Shown here: positions 34,817-44,982 of the stretch, piece after piece
How the letters are laid out: the number at the start of each line of letters is the position of its first letter
Numbering within the stretch: the stretch's first letter is position 1
DNA from: Chryseobacterium sp. SN22
Lineage (GTDB): Bacteria; Bacteroidota; Bacteroidia; Flavobacteriales; Weeksellaceae
Length of the DNA stretch: 64,000 nucleotides
NCBI RefSeq assembly: GCF_008329705.1
Contig: NZ_VTSX01000007.1
Coordinates: forward strand, 115,598-179,597
Direction of reading: 5' to 3'
Made by a program: the position numbers and the translations under genes
Notes under the pieces: generated by a model
Told to the model about the DNA's origin: nothing
What the model saw: only the letters and a program-made list of their open reading frames with translations
Database searches by the model: none

Positions 34817-37800
34817 ATGAAGAAAATTTTTACTTCCTTCTTTTTCCTCTTTCTGTTTGCGATTACCAGTGCACAATGGAGTCCGGCAACATTTAGTGGG
34901 GAAAAGACGAGAGTAAGTTCTGACATGAAGAACTACTACTCGCTCAACATTTCTTTACTGAAGTCTCAATTGGCAAATGCTCAGGAATCAGGCAAAAATG
35001 CAAAGCCTGTGACCATTTCTTTGCCGACTTTAGAAGGAAAAATTGAAAAATTTGCCGTTTACAGCTTCCCTGTGGTCGTGAAAGAACTGGCAGATCAGTA
35101 TCAGTTAGGATCTTATGTAGGTGTGGGGATCGACGATCCCGGAAAATACCTGAGATTCAGTTTGTCTGCCGATGATTTTCAGTCGATGATCATCAAAGAG
35201 GGCAAATATGAATTCATAGAACCTGCTGACAAAAACAAGACAGTCTACGGTGTGCACCCGAAAACTGACAAAAGCAACGAAGGCTTCCTTTGTTCCATGA
35301 ACGAAGACAGACTGTCCAAAAAAGAGATAGAAAGTCTTTATACGACAGGAAAGGCATTTGCCAATCAACCGACCGTGTTTAACAAATCTTCTGACAAGAA
35401 GTACAGAACAATGAGGCTGGTAATGTCTGTAACGGGAGAATATACCCAATTTTTTGGAGGTACCGTTGCCAATGCACTGGTTGCAATCAATGCAACCTTA
35501 ACCCGTGTAAACGGAGTATTCGAGAAAGATTTTGCATTGCACTTAAATCTGCAGAATTATCCCGGGGTAATCTATACCAATCCGGCTACCGATCCTTATT
35601 CTCCGGCAGCGGCCGGTGCCGGCGGTGCATGGAACTTAGAATTACAGCAAACCCTTACAGCAAACGTGGGTAATGCCAATTATGACATCGGGCATTTATT
35701 CGGAGCTTCCGGCGGCGGCGGTAACGCAGGCTGTATCGGATGTGTCTGTATAGATCCTACCACTGCTGTTCCGAGAGGAAAAGGTTCAGGATATACTTCT
35801 CCGGCAGATGGAATTCCGCAGGGAGATAATTTTGATATCGACTATGTTGCCCATGAAATGGGTCACCAGCTTGGAGGAAACCATACCTTCTCCCATGCCC
35901 TTGAAGGTACCGGAGTGAATGTTGAGCCGGGTTCCGGTTCAACCATTATGGGATATGCGGGGATTACCGGAGCCAATACCGATGTACAGGCACACTCGGA
36001 TCCTTATTTCCACGCAGCTACGATCGGTCAGGTTCAGATAAATCTGATAAGTAAGACCTGTGATGTTGAAACAACCATCAGCAACAATCCACCGGTTATT
36101 GCTGCTTTACCTACCTATAATATTCCTAAAGGAACGGCTTTCGTCCTAACAGCTTCTGCTACGGATCCTGAAAACGATCCGATGACGTATTGCTGGGAGG
36201 AAATGGATAATGCAAGTACGACCATTAATAAAAATAATTTAGGAACTACTTCTTCAGGAGCTACATTCAGGTCATTTAGCCCTACTACGAGCCCTACGAG
36301 ATATTTCCCTAAGTTATCTTCAGTACTGGCAGGTGTGTTAAACAATTCCAACAACGGTTGGGAATCAGTTTCCACACTGGCAAGAACCACCAACTTCAGG
36401 GTAACGGTACGGGATAACAACCCGGATCCTACCCAGCAGCAGACGCAGTTTGCCAACCAGCAGATTATTGTAGGAAACGACGGTCCGTTTAAAGTAAACA
36501 CCACGACAGCGTACAGCAATGGCCCTACCAACATCACCTGGGATGTTGTCAATACAACAGCGGCACCTTATAATGTTGCCAACGTAAAAATCGATTATAC
36601 GACGAACAACGGGGCAACCTGGACTGTAGCTTCCGCGTCTACCGCTAATGACGGAAACGAGACGCTGAACCTGACCGGTCTTACTTCGGGAGGTACCGTG
36701 AAGATCAGAGTAAGTGCGATAGGAAATGTATTCTATGCCATAGGAACAGCCAATGTAACTGCTTTATTAAGCTGTACGGGAGCAGCTCCTACAGGCATCG
36801 TTGTTTCCGCCATTACCCAGACTACAGCTACCGTTAGCTGGGCAGCTACTGCAAATTCAACCTATGTTGTAAGATACCGTCCGGTAGGAAGCGCAACCTG
36901 GATTACAGTAAATGCCGCATCGAATTCTGTAAACCTTACCGGTTTAAATGACGGCATTCAGTATGAAGTACAGGTATCTACCGTATGTAGCGGTGTTCAG
37001 GGACCTTTCTCTGCATCGGTGAACTTTACGACTTTAGGACTTACCTATTGTACAATGACCTCCAGCAACTTTGCTTCGGAATACATTTCCAATGTGACGG
37101 TAACACCGGTAGGAGCTGCCGTGATGAGCAATAACTCGGCAGGTTCCACTTATACGGATTACTCCGCAACGCCAAGTGCTTTGGTTAACTTGGTCATCGG
37201 ATCTACAGGAAACACGGTTTCCGTAAGCAAATTTTTCCCTGGCGGATTCACTTACAGTGAAGCGGTAGGCGTATGGATCGATTTCAACAGAAACGGGGTT
37301 TTCGAAGCATCAGAACAGGTAATGAATTCTCCTTCAAGTACAACGACTCCGGTTTCAGCTACTTTCAACGTTCCTGCTACGGCATACAACGGGCCTTCTA
37401 CAACAAGAATGAGAGTGGCTATGAGATATTCTTCTTCTCCGGTAATGTGTCAGAGCTTCGGCGACGGGGAAGTTGAAGATTATGCCGTAAAACTGATTCA
37501 GCCGATTGCCTGTACAAGCAATGCACCGTTGAACCTTTCCGTTACCAACATTACGGCAACGTCAGCTTATGTAATGTGGGATCCGGCTACCGGAGCTACC
37601 TATGTATTACAGTACAGACCGGTAGGATCAACAACTTGGACTACGGTTCCGTTGACGGCGAATGCTTATACAATAAGCAATTTAACTGAGCAGACCCAAT
37701 ATGAGGTTCGGGTAGCATATGTATGTTCCGGTACTACGGGGACTTATACGGCTCCTTATCCGTTTACGACACCGGCAGTAACTTACTGTAATATTACGGC

Positions 37801-40800
37801 AACTGCCAATACAAACGGATATATTTCCAATGTAACGGTTAGCCCGACGAACTCTTATGTAATGAGTAACAATTCAGGTGCGAATACTTATACCAATTAT
37901 TCTGCAGATCCTACGAAATTGATTACTCTGGTTCGTAACTCAACAAATAATAACATTTCGGTTTCTAAATCCTGGTTAACCACGACAACAGCTTCGCTTG
38001 CCGTAGGTGCCTGGATCGACTTTAACAGAAACGGTATTTTTGAAACTTCTGAAAGAGTAATCAGTACAACGGCATCTACAACGACGCCTATTACGGCAAC
38101 GTTTACGGTTCCTGCAACTTCTTACAACGGACCGTTAACGCTTAATATGAGAGTAATCTTCTCAACATCTACAATCTCTGATCCTTGTGCTACGGTTGCG
38201 AATGGAGAGATTGAAGATTATGCAGTGAAGATTGTAGATCTTTTCCCTTGTACAACGGCTGCACCATCTCCAATTGTTGTATCCAATATCACTGCTTCTA
38301 CAGCAATGGTTTCATGGATCAATGCAACCGGAGCTACCTATACCTTAAGATACAGAACAGGGACAGGAGCGTGGACAACAGTTGCTGCTGCAACCAACCC
38401 GTATACGATTCAGAACTTAAATGCTTCAACGACGTATGAAGTACAGGTAGCAACCATTTGCGGCGGTACTACCGGTGCATGGTCCGGTTCGGTAAACTTT
38501 ACCACACCGGCAGCTACTTACTGTACGCCAACGACGACAAGTGTAGGCAACGGTTTCATCAATAATATTACCGTAACGGGTACGAACACGCCGATGATGT
38601 CCAACAACTCGGGGTCCAGTACCTATACAGATTATTCTAACGATGCTACAAAGACCATTACCTTGGCACGTAACTCTACAGGAAATATACTTTCGGTAGG
38701 CAGAACAATTTTATCAGGTACCTATTCTACCTATGCGTGGCTTGATTTAAATGGTGACGGCGTATTTGATAACAACCCGATTGGTACCGGCGGAGGTGAA
38801 AGAATTATGGCTTTAAGCTATTCTTCTACAACCCCTGTTACAGCTACATTTGCGGTACCTGCATGGGCATATAGCGGTACAAATAAGGTGAAAATGCGGG
38901 TGATCGTATATTACCTTACCCCAACCAATGCATGCTCACCGCTTACCAGTGATGGGGAAGTTGAAGATTACCAGGTGAAATTTGTAGATATCCAGCCATG
39001 TACAACGGCGGCTCCTACTGGAATTACATTAACGAATATCGCAGCGACTACCGCTACCGTATCATGGATTTCTTCTACGGGAGCAACTTATCAGGTAAGA
39101 TGGAGAACCACAAACCCTGTAGGGCCATGGGTTACTTCAACGGTCATTGCAGGGAATACCTTTAATATTACCGGGCTTACTGAACAGACTGCTTATGAAC
39201 TTCAGGTCTCTACCATTTGTGGTGGAACGCAGGGACCTTGGTCTACAGCGGTACCGTTTACAACAACACCGATCACTTACTGTAACATGACAGGTACGGG
39301 AACAACAGACTACATTTCAAATGTGACTATGACTTCCGTGAACCCGGGTATTCCTCCGATGAGTAATACTTCAGTACAGACCAACTATATCAGCTATACA
39401 ACGCCGGCTACGCTTATCAACTTGGAAATCGGTTCTAATGGCAATAAGATTTCAGTAGCTAAGGGCGGTGGACAGAATGATGCTGTATCTGCCTGGATCG
39501 ATTTCAACAGAAACGGGGTCTTCGAAACCAGTGAACAGATTATGACTTCTGCAGCCAGTACCGCCAGTCCTGTAACTGCATTATTCAATGTGCCGGCAAC
39601 AGCATACAGTGGACCACTTACGACTACAATGAGAGTTGTTTTGAAACGTTCAAGTGCTCCGGTAATGTGTCAGAATGCAGTGAACGGTGAAGTTGAGGAT
39701 TACCAGGTGAAATTGAGACCTTGTTCAGCTACAGCGCCAACGAACATCGCGTTCAATACCATTACGCATACTTCTGCGAATGTTACCTGGACAGTACCTA
39801 CAGGCGGTCTTACGTTTATCGTACGGTACCGAGCTCAGGGTACAACTGCATGGACCCAGGTTGTAGTTTCTACGTTAACCGGAAACCCACCATTGGCTCT
39901 AACGGGATTAACGCCGGCTACAACCTATGAAGTACAGATTGCGGCAAGCTGTGGAACTACAGCCGGAACATATACTCCGACGCAGACCTTTACAACAAGA
40001 TGTGATCCTACGCCTCCGGCAGTAACGGTGAGCAACGTTACCACAAACTCTGCCGTGGTAACATGGGCTCCGGTTGTTCCAAGTGCAACGTATGTTGTTC
40101 GGTACAGAATTACAGGAACCACAACATGGACTACCATAAATGTTACGGCAGCACCTTTGAATACCTATACCCTTACAGGTTTAAGCCCGTATACGACATA
40201 TGAAGTACAGGTTGCCAACATCTGTAGCGGTGAAACTACAGTAAATGCATGGTCTAACCCTAAAGTGTTTACAACGGAAAGAACCTGTGAATTGCCTCCT
40301 CCGGGATTAACCATCACCAACCTTACACCGACAACCGCAGTCGTAGTTTGGGATCCGTTCCCGGGTGCAACGTATATCCTGCGATATAGAAAAGTAGGAA
40401 TTCCGAGCTGGACCACGGTTACTTCCAATACCAATACCATTACCTTAACCGGTCTGTTGGAATTGACACCGTATGAAATGCAGGTAGCAAACGTATGTAG
40501 CGGAACACCCGGTACCTATACGCTTCCTTACTATTTCACAACCCCTACGGTCGTATACTGCCAGATGCAGGCGACAACGGCAAGTGCGAATTACATTTCA
40601 AAAGTTACCGTTACGCCTAATGGCAAGCCGGTAATGACGAACCCGTCCGTAGCATCAAACTACACCGACTACACAGGGGTTACCAACAAGTTCATCGAGT
40701 TGATTCAGGGATCTGTGGATAACAAAATCAGCATCGATAAAACCACTTCAGGAAATGCAGGGGTTGCCGTTTGGATCGATTTCAACAGAAACGGATACTT

Positions 40801-41260
40801 TGATATCAATGAAAGAATCCTTGTTTCCGGACCGAATACGGATCAGACGGTAAGCGGAACATTTACAGTACCTGCGGATGCATTTGTCAGCTTAACAGAC
40901 TATAAATATGTAGTAATGAGAGTGGCGATGTCCAAAGACGCGATCCCTGTAAACTGTACCAGCTTCCCGAATGGTGAGGTTGAGGATTATACGGTAAGAA
41001 TTTCCAAGCTTCCGGTACCTAATCCTGTAAACCAGACGGATATTATGATCTATCCTAACCCGGTAAGCAGCGTATTGTATGTGAAAAATATCAGCAAAAA
41101 AGCGAATTATAAGATCTACAGTGCGGCAGGACAGTTGGTGTCAAGCGGAATCATTCTGAATAACAAGATTGATGTTCATGCTTTAATCAACGGCGTTTAT
41201 ATGATAGACATTGAGGACGGAAATTCAGTATCTGCCCAGAAGAAGTTTATCAAAGAATAA
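34817..41260 (+). CDS. Giant secreted reprolysin-type metalloprotease with seven FN3 and five GEVEDY modules, T9SS substrate (2147 aa)
   Basis: A signal peptide (FFLFLFAITSAQ) and N-terminal catalytic half as in the upstream paralog: DYVAHEMGHQLGGNHTFSH supplies the HExxHxxGxxH zinc site and STIMGYAG the Met-turn. From about residue 650 the rest is modular by my reading: FN3, GEVEDY, FN3, GEVEDY, FN3, GEVEDY, FN3, GEVEDY, FN3, FN3, FN3, GEVEDY, then a T9SS type A domain (IMIYPNPVSSVLYV). GEVEDY modules show DFNRNGxFE (Ca-binding-like) and end in GEVEDY or GEIEDY; one has DLNGDGVFD. Likely an adhesive extracellular protease; the substrate is unknown. Module copies share near-identical DNA stretches, pointing to recent duplication or conversion. 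Confidence 0.9.
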   Translation: MKKIFTSFFFLFLFAITSAQWSPATFSGEKTRVSSDMKNYYSLNISLLKSQLANAQESGKNAKPVTISLPTLEGKIEKFAVYSFPVVVKELADQYQLGSYVGVGIDDPGKYLRFSLSADDFQSMIIKEGKYEFIEPADKNKTVYGVHPKTDKSNEGFLCSMNEDRLSKKEIESLYTTGKAFANQPTVFNKSSDKKYRTMRLVMSVTGEYTQFFGGTVANALVAINATLTRVNGVFEKDFALHLNLQNYPGVIYTNPATDPYSPAAAGAGGAWNLELQQTLTANVGNANYDIGHLFGASGGGGNAGCIGCVCIDPTTAVPRGKGSGYTSPADGIPQGDNFDIDYVAHEMGHQLGGNHTFSHALEGTGVNVEPGSGSTIMGYAGITGANTDVQAHSDPYFHAATIGQVQINLISKTCDVETTISNNPPVIAALPTYNIPKGTAFVLTASATDPENDPMTYCWEEMDNASTTINKNNLGTTSSGATFRSFSPTTSPTRYFPKLSSVLAGVLNNSNNGWESVSTLARTTNFRVTVRDNNPDPTQQQTQFANQQIIVGNDGPFKVNTTTAYSNGPTNITWDVVNTTAAPYNVANVKIDYTTNNGATWTVASASTANDGNETLNLTGLTSGGTVKIRVSAIGNVFYAIGTANVTALLSCTGAAPTGIVVSAITQTTATVSWAATANSTYVVRYRPVGSATWITVNAASNSVNLTGLNDGIQYEVQVSTVCSGVQGPFSASVNFTTLGLTYCTMTSSNFASEYISNVTVTPVGAAVMSNNSAGSTYTDYSATPSALVNLVIGSTGNTVSVSKFFPGGFTYSEAVGVWIDFNRNGVFEASEQVMNSPSSTTTPVSATFNVPATAYNGPSTTRMRVAMRYSSSPVMCQSFGDGEVEDYAVKLIQPIACTSNAPLNLSVTNITATSAYVMWDPATGATYVLQYRPVGSTTWTTVPLTANAYTISNLTEQTQYEVRVAYVCSGTTGTYTAPYPFTTPAVTYCNITATANTNGYISNVTVSPTNSYVMSNNSGANTYTNYSADPTKLITLVRNSTNNNISVSKSWLTTTTASLAVGAWIDFNRNGIFETSERVISTTASTTTPITATFTVPATSYNGPLTLNMRVIFSTSTISDPCATVANGEIEDYAVKIVDLFPCTTAAPSPIVVSNITASTAMVSWINATGATYTLRYRTGTGAWTTVAAATNPYTIQNLNASTTYEVQVATICGGTTGAWSGSVNFTTPAATYCTPTTTSVGNGFINNITVTGTNTPMMSNNSGSSTYTDYSNDATKTITLARNSTGNILSVGRTILSGTYSTYAWLDLNGDGVFDNNPIGTGGGERIMALSYSSTTPVTATFAVPAWAYSGTNKVKMRVIVYYLTPTNACSPLTSDGEVEDYQVKFVDIQPCTTAAPTGITLTNIAATTATVSWISSTGATYQVRWRTTNPVGPWVTSTVIAGNTFNITGLTEQTAYELQVSTICGGTQGPWSTAVPFTTTPITYCNMTGTGTTDYISNVTMTSVNPGIPPMSNTSVQTNYISYTTPATLINLEIGSNGNKISVAKGGGQNDAVSAWIDFNRNGVFETSEQIMTSAASTASPVTALFNVPATAYSGPLTTTMRVVLKRSSAPVMCQNAVNGEVEDYQVKLRPCSATAPTNIAFNTITHTSANVTWTVPTGGLTFIVRYRAQGTTAWTQVVVSTLTGNPPLALTGLTPATTYEVQIAASCGTTAGTYTPTQTFTTRCDPTPPAVTVSNVTTNSAVVTWAPVVPSATYVVRYRITGTTTWTTINVTAAPLNTYTLTGLSPYTTYEVQVANICSGETTVNAWSNPKVFTTERTCELPPPGLTITNLTPTTAVVVWDPFPGATYILRYRKVGIPSWTTVTSNTNTITLTGLLELTPYEMQVANVCSGTPGTYTLPYYFTTPTVVYCQMQATTASANYISKVTVTPNGKPVMTNPSVASNYTDYTGVTNKFIELIQGSVDNKISIDKTTSGNAGVAVWIDFNRNGYFDINERILVSGPNTDQTVSGTFTVPADAFVSLTDYKYVVMRVAMSKDAIPVNCTSFPNGEVEDYTVRISKLPVPNPVNQTDIMIYPNPVSSVLYVKNISKKANYKIYSAAGQLVSSGIILNNKIDVHALINGVYMIDIEDGNSVSAQKKFIKE
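37024..40990 (+). repeat. FN3-GEVEDY tandem modules inside the giant protease gene
   Basis: Five GEVEDY modules begin near 37040, 37780, 38515, 39275 and 40550, each opening with Y-C and closing with GE(V/I)EDY. A 23-base string beginning TGGATCGATTTC is identical at 37274, 39494 and 40772, and nearly so at 38012. Confidence 0.75.
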
Positions 41261-41290
41261 AATGGATAACATTTAATTTAATCCATCATA

Positions 41291-41318
41291 AAGGCTCTCA
41301 GAAATGAGAGCCTTTTTT
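41291..41318 (+). terminator. Intrinsic terminator of the giant metalloprotease gene
   Basis: Perfect stem AAGGCTCTCA-GAAA-TGAGAGCCTT followed by T. Confidence 0.9.
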
Positions 41319-41350
41319 ATTGGAAAGTTGAAATGTTTCTGATCCTTTAA

Positions 41351-41640
41351 TGAATTCGATAATACGCATTTAATTTTCAGTCAGCCAATAAAACCAAAGT
41401 TAAATGAGTTAAAATTTCAGACAGATTTCCTCAACAGTTGGCAAACAATACTGTCTAATATGTAAAAACTGCCAGCCGTAAAACCTCTGTCTTCAAGCCT
41501 CTTTTTCCATTTAAGCCAACCATCTGAAATGAATTCGGTATTACTTACCACATTTCAGTCAGCTGATAAAAAAGCATGGTTAAGTAAATTAAGACATTCT
41601 TTTTACAATTAGCAAACAATACCGGTTAGCTGTAAACCTT
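41351..41640. repeat. Imperfect direct duplication in the 41.3-41.7 kb gap
   Basis: Two noncoding units start with TGAATTCG at 41351 and 41530 (offset 179). They share blocks in the same order: TTTCAGTCAGC, ATAAAA, GTTAA, and GGCAAACAATAC against AGCAAACAATAC, with many differences between. The gap (41261-41710) holds no gene I can support; apart from this duplication it contains only the two terminators at its ends. Confidence 0.6.
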
Positions 41641-41671
41641 CAGGCATCCATCTTCCAGTCCTATAAGCAAT

Positions 41672-41704
41672 AAAAGACCCGCCGGAAAAATCCGGCGGGT
41701 CTTT
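41672..41704 (-). terminator. Terminator at the end of the ruvB-PaiB-MBL-coaE run
   Basis: Perfect stem GACCCGCCGGA/TCCGGCGGGTC with an A/T loop and flanking T on the minus strand, just after the coaE stop. Confidence 0.85.
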
Positions 41705-41710
41705 GTTTAT

Positions 41711-42346
41711 TTATTCAATATCGAAGATTACTTTTTCGGTATGTTCCTTTAAATCTTCTAAATTCGTGTTGTTGTAGATAATACAGTCTGCCAGTTTGAT
41801 CTTATCCTTTTCTGGCATCTGGTGTTCCATAATGGCCTGTACTTCGCGGTAGGTTTTACCGTCCCGGTCCATCACCCTTTTCATTCGGATATTATCTTCT
41901 GCCGTCACGAGAATGGATTTATAACATTGTTGGTTAAGTTTCAGCTCGAACAGCAGGGCTGTTTCCTTAAATACCAGATACTTTTTCTGTGCTTTTACCC
42001 AGTCTTCAAAATCGGTCCGGACAGCAGGATGAATGATCCCGTTAAGGCCCTCCAGCAGATCATCATTGTTAAATACTTTTTCCGCTACGAATTTCCGGTC
42101 GTAAAGCCCGTTTTCATTATAGGCTTCATTACCCAGAAGTTCCTTGATTTTTGCCTTTAAATCTTCGTTTTCATTCACGATATCTTTTGCCCGGTCGTCC
42201 GAATAATACACGGGAAATCCGAACTCTTCAATAAATTGGGCAACGGTGGTTTTTCCAGATCCGATGCCGCCGGTAAGCCCGATGATTTTGGGGGCCGGTA
42301 ACGGATCCGGTTCTGCTTGCTGAGATTCTGAATGTAATTCTTCCAT
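41711..42346 (-). CDS. coaE: Dephospho-CoA kinase
   Basis: Last step of coenzyme A synthesis: phosphorylates the 3'-OH of dephospho-CoA. 211 residues from ATG 42346; a TTG at 42355 would add three residues and abut the previous stop. After an unusual polar N-terminal extension of about 18 residues (EELHSESQQAEPDPLPAP) comes the P-loop IIGLTGGIGSGKTTVAQ. Then come YYSDDRAKDIV, GIIHPAVRTDFEDW and the lid region TAEDNIRMKRVMDRDGKT, all typical of CoaE. It lies 9 bases after the MBL gene. Confidence 0.93.
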   Translation of the reverse strand: MEELHSESQQAEPDPLPAPKIIGLTGGIGSGKTTVAQFIEEFGFPVYYSDDRAKDIVNENEDLKAKIKELLGNEAYNENGLYDRKFVAEKVFNNDDLLEGLNGIIHPAVRTDFEDWVKAQKKYLVFKETALLFELKLNQQCYKSILVTAEDNIRMKRVMDRDGKTYREVQAIMEHQMPEKDKIKLADCIIYNNTNLEDLKEHTEKVIFDIE

Positions 42347-42355
42347 ATCTAACAA

Positions 42356-43222
42356 TTAATATCCGAAAACATCATTAAAGCTAAAAGTTTCGTCAAGCCT
42401 TACCCCTTTTTCGGTCATCTTAAGGCTGGCCAGTTCGTGGTGGGCATCATGCTCGAAAAATAACAGATATTCATTATCCACACACTGCTTCAGGAATTTT
42501 CCTTTTTCTTCAAGGGTAAGGAGGGGACGTGTATCGTATCCCATCACATAAACCTGCGGAATATGTCCTGCCGTAGGAATAAGGTCGGCTGCAAAAACGA
42601 TCGTTTTTTCCTGGTACTGGATCACCGGGAGCATCTGCTTTTCCGTATGTCCGTCTACGAAGATCACATCCATTTTAAGGTCCGGGGCAAAACCGTAGTT
42701 TCCGTTTGCGGGAAGCGGTAAGAAATTAAGCTGGCCGCTTTCCTGGATCGGGATGATATTCTCTTTCAGGAAACTGGCCTTTTCTCGTGCGTTGGGTTCG
42801 GTAGCCCACTGCCAGTGATTTTCGTTCGTCCAGAACTGTGCGTTCTTAAAGGCGGGCCTGTAGCCGGTTTTTTCGTCATTCCATTCAATGGCGCCACCGC
42901 AATGGTCAAAGTGGAGGTGGGTTAAAAAGACATCCGTAATGTCTTCCCGTACAAAGCCGTATCTTTTAAGGTTCTTGTCTAAAGTATCATCGCCCCAGAG
43001 CGAGTAGTGGCCGAAGAATTTTTCATCCTGCTTGTTGCCGAGCCCGCAGTCGATGAGGATCAGCTTTTTTCCGTCTTCCACAAGCAGGGAGCGGGTCCCC
43101 AGCTCAATCAGGTTTCTTTCGTCTGCCGGGTTGGTCTTTTCCCACAGACTCTTCGGGACGACGCCGAACATCGCACCGCCGTCTAATTTAAATTTTCCAC
43201 ATTGTATTGGATATAGTTTCAT
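42356..43222 (-). CDS. Metallo-beta-lactamase-fold hydrolase
   Basis: 288 residues. Zinc-binding motif HLHFDHCGG (about residues 102-110), preceded by LILIDCGLGNKQDEKF, with further metal ligands likely in DVIFVDGHTEKQM and the C-terminal EHDAHHE. The layout resembles the quorum-quenching lactonase-like subgroup with a two-zinc site, but the substrate cannot be assigned. No signal peptide, so cytoplasmic. It lies between the PaiB-like gene and coaE on the same strand. Confidence 0.85.
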   Translation of the reverse strand: MKLYPIQCGKFKLDGGAMFGVVPKSLWEKTNPADERNLIELGTRSLLVEDGKKLILIDCGLGNKQDEKFFGHYSLWGDDTLDKNLKRYGFVREDITDVFLTHLHFDHCGGAIEWNDEKTGYRPAFKNAQFWTNENHWQWATEPNAREKASFLKENIIPIQESGQLNFLPLPANGNYGFAPDLKMDVIFVDGHTEKQMLPVIQYQEKTIVFAADLIPTAGHIPQVYVMGYDTRPLLTLEEKGKFLKQCVDNEYLLFFEHDAHHELASLKMTEKGVRLDETFSFNDVFGY

Positions 43223-43246
43223 ATAATATTAAGTTTCTATAATGTA

Positions 43247-43858
43247 TTATTCTTGTAACCGGTTCATTTTCTCTGCCACCAGTTTTGCATTTTCGTCACC
43301 CTGCTTGAGATGGTCAATAATATTCCGGAAATCATTTTCTTTTCTGTTTTGGGAAAGCTTTTGGGCAATAAAAATTTCAGTAGGAATAATTTTCATTCCG
43401 AAAGCACCCTGCATTTCCTTTTCTGCAAATGCTTTTCCCATATCGTTCAGCATTACCGGACATTGTTGTTTTTTTTCATATTTGGTGGTGAGTTTATCTA
43501 AATGCCGGTACAGTTCATCGTGATTCATCAGTTCCACCTTTCCGTAAACCTGCACCGCTTCATAATTCCAGGTGGAGACATTGATATGGTCGTACCAGCT
43601 GCTTGAAATATAGGCATGGGCTCCCAGGAAATCACAAAGCACCTCGCTCCCGTTTTTCAGGATCTTTGCCTGTGGGTTCGCTCTGGAGACATGTGTTTCA
43701 ATATATATATTTTCCGGGTCGTCTTCATTCAGGATCATCATTGAATGCGTTGCCCGGATCTTCTCTTCAGACGAAATCAATAAAGCAAAAGCATTTTGCC
43801 TGATAAGGTCTTTCATCAGGGTCAGGTCTTCGCTCTTATATAATTTGGGTATATACAT
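43247..43858 (-). CDS. PaiB-like FMN-binding protein (negative transcriptional regulator family)
   Basis: 203 residues with the PaiB pattern: MYIPKLYKSEDLTLMKDLIR, AFALLISSEEKIRATHSMMI, then IYIETHVSRANPQAKIL and AYISSSWYDHINVSTWNYEAVQVYG in parts, ending with GAFGMKIIPTEIFIAQKLSQNR. The fold is a flavin-binding split barrel. Bacillus PaiB was described as repressing sporulation and protease genes, but for most homologs FMN binding is better supported than DNA binding. It is 9 bases after ruvB on the same strand. Confidence 0.85.
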   Translation of the reverse strand: MYIPKLYKSEDLTLMKDLIRQNAFALLISSEEKIRATHSMMILNEDDPENIYIETHVSRANPQAKILKNGSEVLCDFLGAHAYISSSWYDHINVSTWNYEAVQVYGKVELMNHDELYRHLDKLTTKYEKKQQCPVMLNDMGKAFAEKEMQGAFGMKIIPTEIFIAQKLSQNRKENDFRNIIDHLKQGDENAKLVAEKMNRLQE

Positions 43859-43867
43859 AATACTCCT

Positions 43868-44890
43868 TTAAAACAATTCTCCCGGATTTTTAGGCCTTGT
43901 AATATTCAGGTGCCTGTAGGCTTTGTCCGTTACTTCACGTCCTCTCGGCGTCCTGATGATAAATCCTTCCTGGATCAGGAAAGGTTCATACACTTCTTCC
44001 AGCGTTTCCGGGTTTTCTGCAATGGAAGTGGCCAGGGCCGAAATCCCGACCGGTTTTCCTTTGAAGTTTTCGATCATCACCCGCATGATCTTATTATCCA
44101 TTTCATCCAGCCCGTATTCGTCTACATTTAAAGAATCCAGCGCATATTTGGTAATATTAATTTCAATCTCACCGTTTCCTTTAATTTCGGCAAAATCCCG
44201 GACTCTCCGCAGCAGTGCATTGGCAATCCTCGGGGTTCCCCGGCTTCTCCGTGCGATTTCAATAGCGGCATCTTCATAGATTTTTACGCCTAAAACCCTT
44301 GCGCTCCGGACAATGATCATCGATAAAAGTTCGATCGTATAATATTCCAGCCGGCTCTGGATCCCGAACCGGGCCAGCATCGGTTTCGTCAGCATTCCGC
44401 TTCTCGTTGTTGCGCCTACGAGGGTAAAGGGGTTCAGGCCGATCTGTACGCTTCTTGCATTCGGTCCCGTTTCCAGCATAATGTCGATCTTGTAATCTTC
44501 CATCGCAGAATACAGGTATTCTTCCACTACCGGCGAAAGCCTGTGAATCTCATCGATGAAAAGCACATCGTTTTCCTCAAGGTTCGTCAGCAAACCCGCT
44601 AAGCTTCCGGGTTTATCCAATACGGGACCTGAGGTGATCTTACAGTTTACCCCGAGTTCATTCGCAATAATATTGGCCAGGGTAGTCTTTCCAAGACCGG
44701 GAGGCCCGTGCAGCAACACATGGTCGAGCGCTCCGCCCCGCCTTTTGGCTGCCGATACGAAGACTTCCAGGTTTTCCAGCGTTTTCCGCTGTCCTGCAAA
44801 ATCCTTAAAGCTCTGCGGACGGATCTGCTCTTCCTGTGCTAGTTCTTCACGGGAATAATTGTCTTTGTCTGGATGTAAAAAATCAGGCAT
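43868..44890 (-). CDS. ruvB: Holliday junction branch migration helicase RuvB
   Basis: Hexameric AAA+ motor that with RuvA moves Holliday junctions. 340 residues: N-terminal [16 protein letters not shown] region ([19 protein letters not shown]), Walker [15 protein letters not shown], Walker [18 protein letters not shown], sensor 1 [10 protein letters not shown], sensor 2 [15 protein letters not shown], and a C-terminal winged helix ([19 protein letters not shown]). First gene of the minus-strand run to coaE. A near-consensus -7 box lies at 44911-44918. Confidence 0.95.
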   Translation of the reverse strand: MPDFLHPDKDNYSREELAQEEQIRPQSFKDFAGQRKTLENLEVFVSAAKRRGGALDHVLLHGPPGLGKTTLANIIANELGVNCKITSGPVLDKPGSLAGLLTNLEENDVLFIDEIHRLSPVVEEYLYSAMEDYKIDIMLETGPNARSVQIGLNPFTLVGATTRSGMLTKPMLARFGIQSRLEYYTIELLSMIIVRSARVLGVKIYEDAAIEIARRSRGTPRIANALLRRVRDFAEIKGNGEIEINITKYALDSLNVDEYGLDEMDNKIMRVMIENFKGKPVGISALATSIAENPETLEEVYEPFLIQEGFIIRTPRGREVTDKAYRHLNITRPKNPGELF

Positions 44891-44910
44891 TAATTCAATT
44901 TCATTTACCG

Positions 44911-44918
44911 TAAAGATA
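44911..44918 (-). promoter_or_regulatory. Possible -7 box of ruvB
   Basis: TATCTTTA on the minus strand differs from TAnnTTTG only in the last base; 20 bases before the ruvB start. Confidence 0.4.
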
Positions 44919-44982
44919 GCAAAATTGAGGTTAAGATGGAGAATAATTTCGGGATGAGGTTAAGGGTGAGGTTGGAAGGAGA

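Noticed and set aside
41261..41710. Hidden small gene or tRNA in the gap after the giant protease
   Set aside because: I found no open frame with recognisable features and no cloverleaf; only terminators and a diverged duplication.
42347..42355. TTG start for coaE directly after the MBL stop
   Set aside because: ATG 42346 is three codons downstream and in frame, and nothing conserved precedes it.
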